Origin: Flavobacteriales bacterium
GTDB taxonomy: Bacteria > Bacteroidota > Bacteroidia > Flavobacteriales_D > Sanyastnellaceae
Direction: 5' to 3'
Assembly: GCA_016722445.1 (NCBI GenBank)
Contig: JADKIZ010000040.1
Span: 1 to 5,948, forward strand
Length of the DNA stretch: 5,948 nt
Part shown: one piece after another, positions 1-4,968 of the stretch
Numbering within the stretch: the first letter of the stretch is position 1
How the letters are laid out: each line of letters begins with the position of its first letter
Translations under genes and position numbers: made by a program
Notes under the pieces: model-generated
The model's input: the letters and a program-made list of their open reading frames with translations, nothing else
What the model was told of the DNA's origin: nothing
Database searches by the model: none

Positions 1-385
1 CGTCAACATTGTTGAAGCCATTTTGAACCAACGCATTTATGATTCTTGGGACGTCATTGTTAGTGACGCCTTCAATTGTCACGATCGCCCTGCGTGAATT
101 AACTTGTTCAATGGTGAGCAGATTAATCCAGCTTACTCCCAAGATTGTAGCCACGCCAGATGAGGTACGGATACGAACATAGTCCGTAGCTGTAGGATCA
201 TCCGGAGTACCATCTGGTAGGTAAGGAAAAACATTGATGTGCAAACTCGCAATATCGCCAAAGTTCAACGCACTCTCATAATCCATAATGGAGAGAATGG
301 TGACATTTTGAAAGCTTGTTCCGAGAATAGCGGAAGGGTACACGTCAAAGTTGTATACCCCTTTAATTTCAAAAGGAGACGCCAT
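1..385 (-). CDS. Partial conserved phage protein, possibly SH3-like beta-barrel (3' end outside window)
   Basis: This is the last gene of the minus-strand train inside the window. An uninterrupted frame of 128 codons runs from ATG at 385 off the left edge, so the C-terminus is missing. The start lies 13 bp after the stop of the gene at 399-803; upstream there is only a weak purine stretch (AGAAAG), so coupled translation is likely. The protein is rich in alternating hydrophobic residues typical of beta strands (FEIKGVYNFDVY at 5-16; VRIRTSSGVATILGVSW at 70-86; RRAIVTIEGV at 98-107), with a proline/aspartate turn YLPDGTPDDP at 55-64. From memory, small proteins with this PxLPxGTPxDP...LGLPWI-like pattern occur in phiKZ-like jumbo phages and have been labelled SH3-like barrel proteins. 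I could not verify that, so the fold is tentative and the function unknown. It does not look like a member of the paralog array beside it. Confidence 0.8.
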   Translation of the reverse strand, partial: MASPFEIKGVYNFDVYPSAILGTSFQNVTILSIMDYESALNFGDIASLHINVFPYLPDGTPDDPTATDYVRIRTSSGVATILGVSWINLLTIEQVNSRRAIVTIEGVTNNDVPRIINALVQNGFNNVD

Positions 386-398
386 TTCAAACTTTCTA

Positions 399-803
399 TT
401 AGACCATTGCTAGGTCGCCATTAATAAAACGACAACTACTGAACTTACCTAACAATGATTGATTGAGTATCCCGTACGTGTCAAGCACGCGCATAACATT
501 TAAACAGAAGTTCCGTAATGCGGTTTCAACAGTAGTGCGGGCACGACCATCATAAGCTTGTAATGAATCCAGAATATACAAATCCGGAAAAACAACATCG
601 TCTTCATCTACCTCAGATGCTGCGTAATAAGCATCAGCTATTTGCCACAGCATCTGAGATAAAATGATGTCTGATTTTTGTTCGAAGAAGATCTTAGACG
701 AATGCGGTGTTGACTCTAGCTTCTTAACGAGGTCTTCATACAAATCTCGCGTTGGAAGGATCAGAGCGCCAACGCGTGATGTTGAAGCGTTTGAATAGCT
801 CAT
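399..803 (-). CDS. Small phage protein of unknown function, paralog array member 7
   Basis: A 134-residue protein of unrecognised function, the most promoter-distal member of the seven-gene array. ATG at 803 is the only ATG that keeps the N-terminal strand motif (ALILPTRDL, 13-21), so I chose it, although no Shine-Dalgarno sequence precedes it. The middle appears helical (DIILSQMLWQIADAYYAAS, 45-63), followed by an acidic stretch EVDEDD (64-69). The C-terminal third shows the array signature: a helix (TALRNFCLNVMRVLDTYGIL, about 94-112) and a short strand-turn-strand ending FINGDLAMV. Its first 68 bp overlap the 3' end of the upstream gene (736-1239) in another frame. The ALILPTRDL motif resembles LLIPVREL and LPIREL in the genes at 1642-2082 and 2000-2434. 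No signal peptide, membrane segment or catalytic motif is visible. Confidence 0.82.
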   Translation of the reverse strand: MSYSNASTSRVGALILPTRDLYEDLVKKLESTPHSSKIFFEQKSDIILSQMLWQIADAYYAASEVDEDDVVFPDLYILDSLQAYDGRARTTVETALRNFCLNVMRVLDTYGILNQSLLGKFSSCRFINGDLAMV

Positions 804-1239
804 CGTTTAAAGAAGGGTAATGCATCTTTTCCAAGATCAAATACGACGGTTTGACTTGAGAAAGCTGGTAGTGTAGGTAATTGTTCCTATACAATCCCAG
901 TGCCTCGATGTTTTTGTATATATCGCGAGCAAATTGCTCCCATGCGGCCAAATATTTAAGCACTTCGTCTTTCATGACTTCCTGCTCAATATCCCAAAGA
1001 ATGCTGTAACGTCGATCCTGAATGTTGAGTTCAGCTTCATGACGACGACTAATTAAAGTCAATACATCAGCAACTGCATCAAAGGTAATGATACCCAACT
1101 CATCAAGTTCATCGATTTTGCGATTGAATTCAGTAATCGATGACGATGCATCGATGATTACCAAACTGGGTAACTCGGGAGCCGGCTCGATGTACTTGCC
1201 TGGAATATCACGCGCATCTGCGTAAAATGATTGTTCCAT
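736..1239 (-). CDS. Small phage protein of unknown function, paralog array member 6
   Basis: A 167-residue protein. The frame is open back to a GTG at 1284, but I place the start at ATG 1239 because GGAGG lies at 1251-1255, 11 bp upstream, the best ribosome binding site in the array. ATG 1278 is the alternative. The start overlaps the preceding gene (1208-1633) by 32 bp. The protein has an N-terminal segment of about 23 residues, a strand motif LPSLVIIDASSS (23-34), charged helices (roughly 35-105, e.g. ITFDAVADVLTLISRRHEAE) and the array's C-terminal helix (EQFARDIYKNIEALGLY, 101-117) plus strand-turn-strand (YLHYQLSQVKPSYLILEK, 121-138). An extra tail of about 29 residues (139-167) overlaps the next gene by 68 bp. 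VADVLTLISRRHEAE resembles DAVLSLVVETLRHRQ of the gene at 1208-1633, the closest pairing I see between neighbours. Function unknown. Confidence 0.82.
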   Translation of the reverse strand: MEQSFYADARDIPGKYIEPAPELPSLVIIDASSSITEFNRKIDELDELGIITFDAVADVLTLISRRHEAELNIQDRRYSILWDIEQEVMKDEVLKYLAAWEQFARDIYKNIEALGLYRNNYLHYQLSQVKPSYLILEKMHYPSLNDELFKRFNITRWRSDPSNARFV

Positions 1240-1633
1240 TATTGATGATTCCTCCGTATTCGTAATTGAAAAAGTCATCTTCACGTAATCCGTAAGACAC
1301 TACTTGCGTCTCAATAACTCTTCCAATATTCTTAGCGGCTATAGCCACGCAATCCAAGCCAGTGCGAAGATCATCGGCTTCCTCGCAGAAGAAATGGACA
1401 TTATTCAAATCTTCAACGATAGCCTTCTCAACTAAACCTTCACCTTCAACCATTTGCTTTTGCAAATTCATCATCTCATATTCGATTGTTTGACGATGAC
1501 GCAAAGTTTCCACCACCAAAGACAGGACTGCGTCCTCATCGATGGTTGGTAGATTAGGTTCCGACACTGCGGAGATGAATTGAATGTATGCTGACTTGAC
1601 GTCGAATATCAGAACTTTAGGAAAATGATTCAT
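1208..1633 (-). CDS. Small phage protein of unknown function, paralog array member 5
   Basis: A 141-residue protein of unrecognised function. The open frame extends to a TTG at 1666, but ATG 1633 gives the length usual in this array and puts the strand motif (PKVLIFDVKSAYIQF, 5-19) directly after the start. The upstream stop (TGA at 1642-1644) is 8 bp before this ATG and there is no real Shine-Dalgarno sequence, so reinitiation after the upstream gene is the likely mode. A central helical region (DEDAVLSLVVETLRHRQTIEYEMMNLQKQM, about 32-61, coiled-coil-like in its heptad spacing) leads to a C-terminal helix (LDCVAIAAKNIGRVIETQVV, 93-112) and the array's strand-turn-strand (FNYEYGGIINNGTIILRR, 122-139). 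Its 3' end overlaps the next start by 32 bp. It is net acidic in the middle, with no enzymatic motif seen. Confidence 0.82.
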   Translation of the reverse strand: MNHFPKVLIFDVKSAYIQFISAVSEPNLPTIDEDAVLSLVVETLRHRQTIEYEMMNLQKQMVEGEGLVEKAIVEDLNNVHFFCEEADDLRTGLDCVAIAAKNIGRVIETQVVSYGLREDDFFNYEYGGIINNGTIILRRCA

Positions 1634-1641
1634 GATACCAG

Positions 1642-2082
1642 TCAATAAGTAATATTCAGCAAGCAATCGAACTTACTGAGTCTCCTAACATAAAGAACTC
1701 GATGAGGTCTATTACCCAAGAGATTCATTAGCTCTGAGCTAACTTCTTCTTTGACGATGATTGTTGCTACCTTAACTGCGTCGTAAATGGTTTGCCAATT
1801 TGAAGGCAAAGAATTAGATTCCTCTAATCCGTCGAAGTGTCTTTCTAACTGCGACAGAATAAAAGAGGAATAACTGTCTTCGCGATCTTGAAATTCAGTC
1901 GATGGCGACTCTCCAAGATCTTCCAAGGCAGATACGATAGCGCTCTCTAATCCGTACTTTAGGAAAAAGAATGAGGGACTAAGGTATTCTAATTTGACAT
2001 TAAGTTCGCGTACAGGAATTAGCAACAGCATTCCATGGGACAAGGGCAGTCCTCGGGATATAACTGTGTTTTTCTGAGTCAT
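1642..2082 (-). CDS. Small phage protein of unknown function, paralog array member 4
   Basis: A 146-residue protein from ATG 2082. An internal ATG at 2031 would give 129 residues and reduce the overlap with the upstream gene from 83 to 32 bp. I keep the longer form because its N-terminus (ISRGLPLSHGMLLLIPVREL, 8-27) lines up with ISVGPVLSYLTECLPIREL of the upstream gene, which suggests the extension is translated. Neither start has a convincing ribosome binding site. After the strand motif come helical segments (LESAIVSALEDL, 45-56; FILSQLERHFDGLEE, 74-88), then the array's C-terminal helix (IYDAVKVATIIVKEEVSSEL, 99-118) and strand-turn-strand (GNRPHRVLYVRRL, 123-135). Function is unknown and no signal peptide or catalytic motif is visible. 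The gap to the next start at 1633 is 8 bp. Confidence 0.8.
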   Translation of the reverse strand: MTQKNTVISRGLPLSHGMLLLIPVRELNVKLEYLSPSFFFLKYGLESAIVSALEDLGESPSTEFQDREDSYSSFILSQLERHFDGLEESNSLPSNWQTIYDAVKVATIIVKEEVSSELMNLLGNRPHRVLYVRRLSKFDCLLNITY

Positions 2083-2434
2083 AAGGCATGTAGACTAACA
2101 GATTTTCACCGCCGTGATAGTGATAGGCCGCTTTATCAGCACCAGGTCTATAATCAGGCCAGATGGAACAAATTAATTCCATTAGAATATTGCGAGCCTG
2201 GATAAACACCTCTTGAAAAGTTTCATGAGAATAGTAATGGCCACAATTATTCCGATGGACTACCGCATGAGGACCAGAGTGTTCATTGAACCTTGACTGA
2301 TAGTTTAAAAACAAATCTGCCAGGAACTCATCAACGATAAACGTGTGATCTAATTCTCTTATTGGCAGACACTCAGTCAGATATGACAGAACTGGACCTA
2401 CTGATATTCTAATACAAATGCAGAGGTCGTCCAT
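2000..2434 (-). CDS. Small phage protein of unknown function, paralog array member 3
   Basis: A 144-residue protein starting at ATG 2434, only 3 bp after the stop of the gene at 2438-3193 (TAA AAA ATG), so translation is almost certainly coupled; there is no Shine-Dalgarno sequence. The N-terminal strand motif is ECLPIRELD (21-29). A short helix (FIVDEFLADLFLNYQSRF, 32-49) is followed by a His/Cys-containing stretch (HAVVHRNNCGHYYSH, 56-70). The C-terminal signature is the clearest in the array: helix VFIQARNILMELICSIW (76-92) and AAYHYHGGENLLVYM (102-116), matching NYHYHCDDSMVLIK in the gene at 3216-3653. A tail of about 28 residues overlaps the next gene by 83 bp. The His/Cys cluster is suggestive of metal binding, but the spacing fits no zinc motif I know, so I make no such call. 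Confidence 0.82.
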   Translation of the reverse strand: MDDLCICIRISVGPVLSYLTECLPIRELDHTFIVDEFLADLFLNYQSRFNEHSGPHAVVHRNNCGHYYSHETFQEVFIQARNILMELICSIWPDYRPGADKAAYHYHGGENLLVYMPYDSEKHSYIPRTALVPWNAVANSCTRT

Positions 2435-2437
2435 TTT

Positions 2438-3193
2438 TTATTTGTACTTAGATGCGTTCTGTTCCATCCATTCCTTGATTCGGAAATCACCTTTCTTGAC
2501 AAGGGCTGTAGAGAACGTATTGTGACGAATTTCGTACATCCCCCAACCTTCATCACTACTGATAAAATGGTCTAGATGACTTCCAAGAGTATTCAATGCA
2601 AACAAAATTGTTTCTTCGCATTGAACGAAAATGGGATTTGGAGTAACGCTGACCAAATCAGGTATAGGTTTGAATTTTTGTTCTTGTTCACACCAAGTTA
2701 CATCGAGAGCTACATTTGTCTTTTCAACGCAGACCAATGGGATCATGATTTCTTCTTGGAAGAACTTTTCCAAGTAGGCATAGAACGGTTTCTTATTACC
2801 GATCCACTTGCACTCACGAGCCACAATGAATTCAATGTAACTTCTGACAATGTTCAAACCGCTTACTGGGATTTGAGGGAATCTGGTCAATGTCGCACAA
2901 ATCCTAGAGTCGGCAATCACATTACCGGCTTGATCTATGATCCAACCAGGGATTTGATTGAGGAATTCGGGTAGACCTTCTGGTGTTACTTTAAAGGTAA
3001 CGTTTTGATTCCCTTGTTTATACAGATAGTGTTGACCATCCTCAAGAATAGGTGTAACCGATTTCTTTGAATAGTAGCCACTTCTGTATTGTTTAAAATA
3101 AGGGCCTAGGGCGTCTTCAATGGTGACAGCTGATTCCAAAGTAGGGACGACAATGGTGGTTGGGCCATTGTTATTGCCAGCTCTTTTAAACAT
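2438..3193 (-). CDS. 251-residue phage protein of unknown function, long member of the paralog array (member 2)
   Basis: The largest protein of the train after phuZ. ATG 3193 lies 22 bp after the stop of the gene at 3216-3653, without a recognisable Shine-Dalgarno sequence. The N-terminus (TTIVVPTLESAVTIEDAL, 12-29) resembles the ALILPTRDL and LLIPVREL strand motifs of its shorter neighbours. The C-terminus has the array's helix (ETILFALNTLGSHLDHFI, 194-211) and strand-turn-strand (MYEIRHNTFSTALVKKG, 219-235). About 110 additional residues lie between: a beta-rich section (QHYLYKQGNQNVTFKVTPEG, 54-73; WIIDQAGNVIADSRI, 84-98) and a helical section (LNIVRSYIEFIVARECKW, 113-130). It could be an array member with an inserted domain or an end-to-end fusion of two copies; a second LVCVEKTNVALDV segment at 153-165 resembles the N-terminal motif again. 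Function not recognised. Confidence 0.85.
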   Translation of the reverse strand: MFKRAGNNNGPTTIVVPTLESAVTIEDALGPYFKQYRSGYYSKKSVTPILEDGQHYLYKQGNQNVTFKVTPEGLPEFLNQIPGWIIDQAGNVIADSRICATLTRFPQIPVSGLNIVRSYIEFIVARECKWIGNKKPFYAYLEKFFQEEIMIPLVCVEKTNVALDVTWCEQEQKFKPIPDLVSVTPNPIFVQCEETILFALNTLGSHLDHFISSDEGWGMYEIRHNTFSTALVKKGDFRIKEWMEQNASKYK

Positions 3194-3215
3194 AGTGAAC
3201 GAACTTTCGATTTGT

Positions 3216-3653
3216 TTATCGCATTGAAATCCAAAGATCTCTCAGCTTTACTTGGATTGATACAAAATCAGGAATGTCTGTCAACCTACAGATAGACATG
3301 CTGGAACGAAAGATTCTTTCAAAATCCACCTCCATTAATCTAAGCTGTTTGATTAGGACCATGGAGTCATCGCAATGGTAGTGGTAGTTTAATACGCACA
3401 CCAGGTATTGTTCCTCCATCAATCTGCAAACTAAATACTGAACCAATCGCCGTGCCTCTGATTTGATTAACTGATCTGTACGTTCGTGAGGGTATCTGCT
3501 TTTGGATATCATTTCACTAGCAGCCATTAACGAAGCTGGTTTAACAGCCTCTACGAACTCAGAAATATCAATCAACAAACCCTTGATGCGTAACTGTTTC
3601 ATGGTGATTTGTTTGGATTGTCTCAAAAAATTAGGCATGGGCGTAAAAAACAT
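3216..3653 (-). CDS. Small phage protein of unknown function, first gene of the minus-strand train (paralog array member 1)
   Basis: A 145-residue, basic-looking protein and the first gene after the phuZ terminator. ATG 3653 gives the full frame. GGGGG sits about 14-18 bp upstream, too far for an ideal Shine-Dalgarno sequence; ATG 3638 and ATG 3602 are alternatives, and a start at 3602 would leave KQLRIKGLLIDISEF right at the N-terminus as in other array members. The strand motif is IKGLLIDISEF (23-33). A helix (SEARRLVQYLVCRLMEEQYL, 65-84) leads into VLNYHYHCDDSMVLIK (87-102), nearly superimposable on AAYHYHGGENLLVYM of the gene at 2000-2434. A further tail of about 43 residues follows. Function unknown. 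Being first, its expression probably sets that of the whole train. Confidence 0.83.
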   Translation of the reverse strand: MFFTPMPNFLRQSKQITMKQLRIKGLLIDISEFVEAVKPASLMAASEMISKSRYPHERTDQLIKSEARRLVQYLVCRLMEEQYLVCVLNYHYHCDDSMVLIKQLRLMEVDFERIFRSSMSICRLTDIPDFVSIQVKLRDLWISMR

Positions 3654-3735
3654 CCAACACTATCTACCCCCTAGGCGTCTTATTTAAATTGATTGTAGAG
3701 CGTTTTAGAGACTCGCTGAGTCATAGCGGCATAAA
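3654..3735 (-). promoter_or_regulatory. Leader region of the minus-strand gene train, probable promoter
   Basis: This gap separates the phuZ terminator from the first gene of the train, so the train's promoter should lie here. On the minus strand it holds two TATG tetramers (3730-3733 and 3722-3725), a small palindrome GACTCGCTGAGTC (3710-3722), a TACAAT hexamer and an AT-rich run (about 3681-3697). As I recall, phiKZ late promoters recognised by the phage's own non-virion RNA polymerase have a minimal TATG core, so either TATG could be one. The tetramer is too short to prove it. I see no good -35/-10 pair with standard spacing. Confidence 0.35.
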
Positions 3736-3759
3736 TCCCACCGTAACAAAACGGTGGGA
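3736..3759 (-). terminator. Hairpin terminator of phuZ
   Basis: A perfect 9-bp stem (TCCCACCGT / ACGGTGGGA) with a 6-nt loop starts 10 bp after the phuZ stop codon. On the minus strand it is followed by TTTATGCCGC rather than a long U tract. The same 10 bases follow a second minus-strand hairpin near 5816, supporting a terminator used repeatedly in this genome. It would make phuZ its own transcription unit, separate from the train to its left. Confidence 0.75.
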
Positions 3760-3768
3760 CTATTGGTC

Positions 3769-4752
3769 TTAGAGAACCATGCCGTCGTCAGCAATAACGT
3801 CCTTGGACGAGATCACTGGTTTGCTTTCGATTCGAGCTTTCTGGATCTTATCCAAAGAATCCAGCTTTTCAGTCAACAGTTCTGCAACTGCTGCGAAAGA
3901 ATCGTTATGTGTCAAGAAATGCATAGGCATGTTCTTGGCAATATCAGCGCTGACTTGTTCAGACAGATAACCCACGCAACGATATTCTGGGATGAAGTTC
4001 AAAGAAGTTTCATCAACCACAACAGATGCCACAGAAATCACGTCCGAAATGGAATCGGTCGGAACATCACCAATATGAACAGTCAAACCAACAAGCTTAG
4101 GCTTGAAGGAAGTCACACGATGATAGTTCAGGAAGTTGTAAAGATCGCGAGTGTCCAGCTCTTTGTTTTCTCTGGAAAACAAAGTAGTCAACGAGAACAA
4201 CACCGATACGATCGAGTCGTCCACCTTGGAGCGAGGAGTTTCTGCGGAGTTCTGGAAATATGCTGCAACAACAGGACGTTCACGCTTTTGCGAGATTGCA
4301 TCGTAAGACTTAAGCGTCTTCAAGGTGTTGTCGATGTCGATGCGAGAATCCGAAGAACCAATCACGATCACGATCACGTTATGATCGTTTTCCAAAAGCT
4401 CAGTCACCAAAGAAGGTGCAATCACTGAACCAGATCCACCCGAACCGGACGAAATGACAATGTTCACATCCAGTGGTTTGAACGATTGCAAAATCTTGCG
4501 AGTGTTCTCACTGATTGCGTGATAGTTGTCACGACGGATCTTACCAGAGCCATCCAGTCCATCCAGCAAGTAGCAGTAATCGCCACTCACTGTTGCGTCC
4601 AGATTGGAACGACTGGTGTCAATGTACGTGATATCCAGATCAGTCACACCGACTTCACTGGTACCGCGAAACTGTTCCAACTTCTTACCGATATTGATAC
4701 CGGCGCCACCGCACGCGTAAATGCGTGCCTTACCTTTAACTGTAGTACTCAT
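3769..4752 (-). CDS. phuZ: PhuZ-type phage tubulin (GTPase that forms the phage spindle)
   Basis: A 327-residue tubulin/FtsZ-superfamily GTPase, close in length to known PhuZ proteins. Members polymerise into dynamic filaments in the host cytoplasm that centre the phage nucleus and carry capsids to it. I chose ATG 4752 because AAAAGG (4759-4764) lies 6 bp upstream; TTG 4773 and ATG 4758 are less likely. Visible elements: N-terminal nucleotide-binding loop CGGAGINIG (14-22); DTSRSN (45-50); T4 glycine loop SSGSGGSGSV (101-110), equivalent to tubulin GGGTGSG; DNTLKTL (141-147), which resembles a NDIDTMKTLEAIA segment I recall from the 201phi2-1 protein; a candidate T7 catalytic region with DD at 178-179; and a C-terminal tail DVIADDGMVL (318-327) matching the acidic PhuZ tail known to link subunits in the filament. 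It is monocistronic: a repeat-rich leader precedes it and a hairpin terminator follows. Confidence 0.95.
   Translation of the reverse strand: MSTTVKGKARIYACGGAGINIGKKLEQFRGTSEVGVTDLDITYIDTSRSNLDATVSGDYCYLLDGLDGSGKIRRDNYHAISENTRKILQSFKPLDVNIVISSGSGGSGSVIAPSLVTELLENDHNVIVIVIGSSDSRIDIDNTLKTLKSYDAISQKRERPVVAAYFQNSAETPRSKVDDSIVSVLFSLTTLFSRENKELDTRDLYNFLNYHRVTSFKPKLVGLTVHIGDVPTDSISDVISVASVVVDETSLNFIPEYRCVGYLSEQVSADIAKNMPMHFLTHNDSFAAVAELLTEKLDSLDKIQKARIESKPVISSKDVIADDGMVL
4361..4378. repeat. Three tandem ATCACG hexamers inside phuZ
   Basis: Three exact copies of ATCACG lie within the phuZ coding region and encode the alternating Ile/Val strand IVIVI at about residues 127-131. This is best explained by codon choice in a beta strand, but it is a possible slippage site in six-base steps, which would keep the frame. 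Confidence 0.6.
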
Positions 4753-4758
4753 GTGCAT

Positions 4759-4764
4759 CCTTTT
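4759..4764 (-). promoter_or_regulatory. Ribosome binding site of phuZ
   Basis: AAAAGG on the minus strand ends 6 bp before ATG 4752. It decides between three possible phuZ starts (TTG 4773, ATG 4758, ATG 4752) in favour of the last, since it overlaps or abuts the other two. Confidence 0.7.
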
Positions 4765-4773
4765 CTGTTTCAA

Positions 4774-4804
4774 GAGTTGAACTCAAACTAGGAGTTCAAA
4801 CTAG
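4774..4804. repeat. Inverted and direct repeats in the phuZ leader
   Basis: TTGAACTC (4777-4784) and GAGTTCAA (4792-4799) form a perfect 8-bp inverted repeat with a 7-bp spacer. Overlapping it, TCAAACTAG occurs twice (4783-4791 and 4796-4804) with a 13-bp period, and GAGTTGAACTC (4774-4784) is itself palindromic. The element lies about 25-50 bp before the phuZ start, upstream of its ribosome binding site. It could be an operator for a dimeric repressor or an mRNA hairpin; the sequence alone does not decide. Confidence 0.6.
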
Positions 4805-4868
4805 TACCTCAAAACATAGGAAAGATGATGTAAAAAATGAGTATGTTTTTTATAGCTTTGTTATGAAC

Positions 4869-4893
4869 AACACGACATGTTTAAAATCGTGTT
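4869..4893. repeat. Inverted repeat in the middle of the divergent region
   Basis: AACACGA (4869-4875) and TCGTGTT (4887-4893) are perfect 7-bp inverted arms around an 11-bp AT-rich spacer containing TTTAAA. The arms are 18 bp apart start to start, somewhat under two helical turns. Its position between two divergent genes makes a regulator binding site plausible. It lacks a U tract and is unlikely to be a terminator. Confidence 0.45.
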
Positions 4894-4968
4894 ACTAAAT
4901 GGTTCAATACACAGCGCAATGAAGTGATATGTGATTGAAATAATCTAAATATTTACCAGGTTAACATC

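Larger units (their letters stand above)
4753..4968. promoter_or_regulatory. Divergent, repeat-rich intergenic region between phuZ and the plus-strand gene
   Basis: These 216 bp contain no credible gene and must drive transcription in both directions. They hold an inverted repeat and a 13-bp-period direct repeat next to phuZ (4774-4804), an inverted repeat in the centre (4869-4893), and AT-rich stretches (about 4831-4855 and 4938-4955). Candidate TATG elements, the minimal late-promoter core I recall for phiKZ, are at 4928-4931 on the plus strand (about 37 bp before the ATG at 4969) and 4815-4818 on the minus strand (about 62 bp before the phuZ ATG). I see no consensus host sigma-70 promoter. 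Confidence 0.5.

Noticed and set aside
239..424. Short plus-strand frame near the left edge
   Set aside because: It is antisense to the partial minus-strand gene, with basic, low-order composition and no ribosome binding site.
2576..2974. 132-codon plus-strand open frame opposite the 251-residue gene
   Set aside because: It is antisense to a longer frame that fits the operon and shares motifs with its neighbours; there is no ribosome binding site or promoter.
399..3653. Frameshift-broken single large gene as explanation for the overlapping small frames
   Set aside because: Each frame has its own start, similar length and a complete N- to C-terminal motif set, so separate genes fit better than one damaged gene.
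4361..4378. ATCACG tandem repeat as a regulatory or phase-variation element
   Set aside because: Only three copies in steps of two codons, and it encodes a normal Ile/Val strand of the GTPase core, so no frame change would result.
3754..4428. 224-codon plus-strand open frame opposite phuZ
   Set aside because: It is antisense to a clearly identified gene, begins inside the phuZ terminator hairpin, has no ribosome binding site and encodes an erratic Cys/His/Arg-rich sequence with no fold-like pattern.
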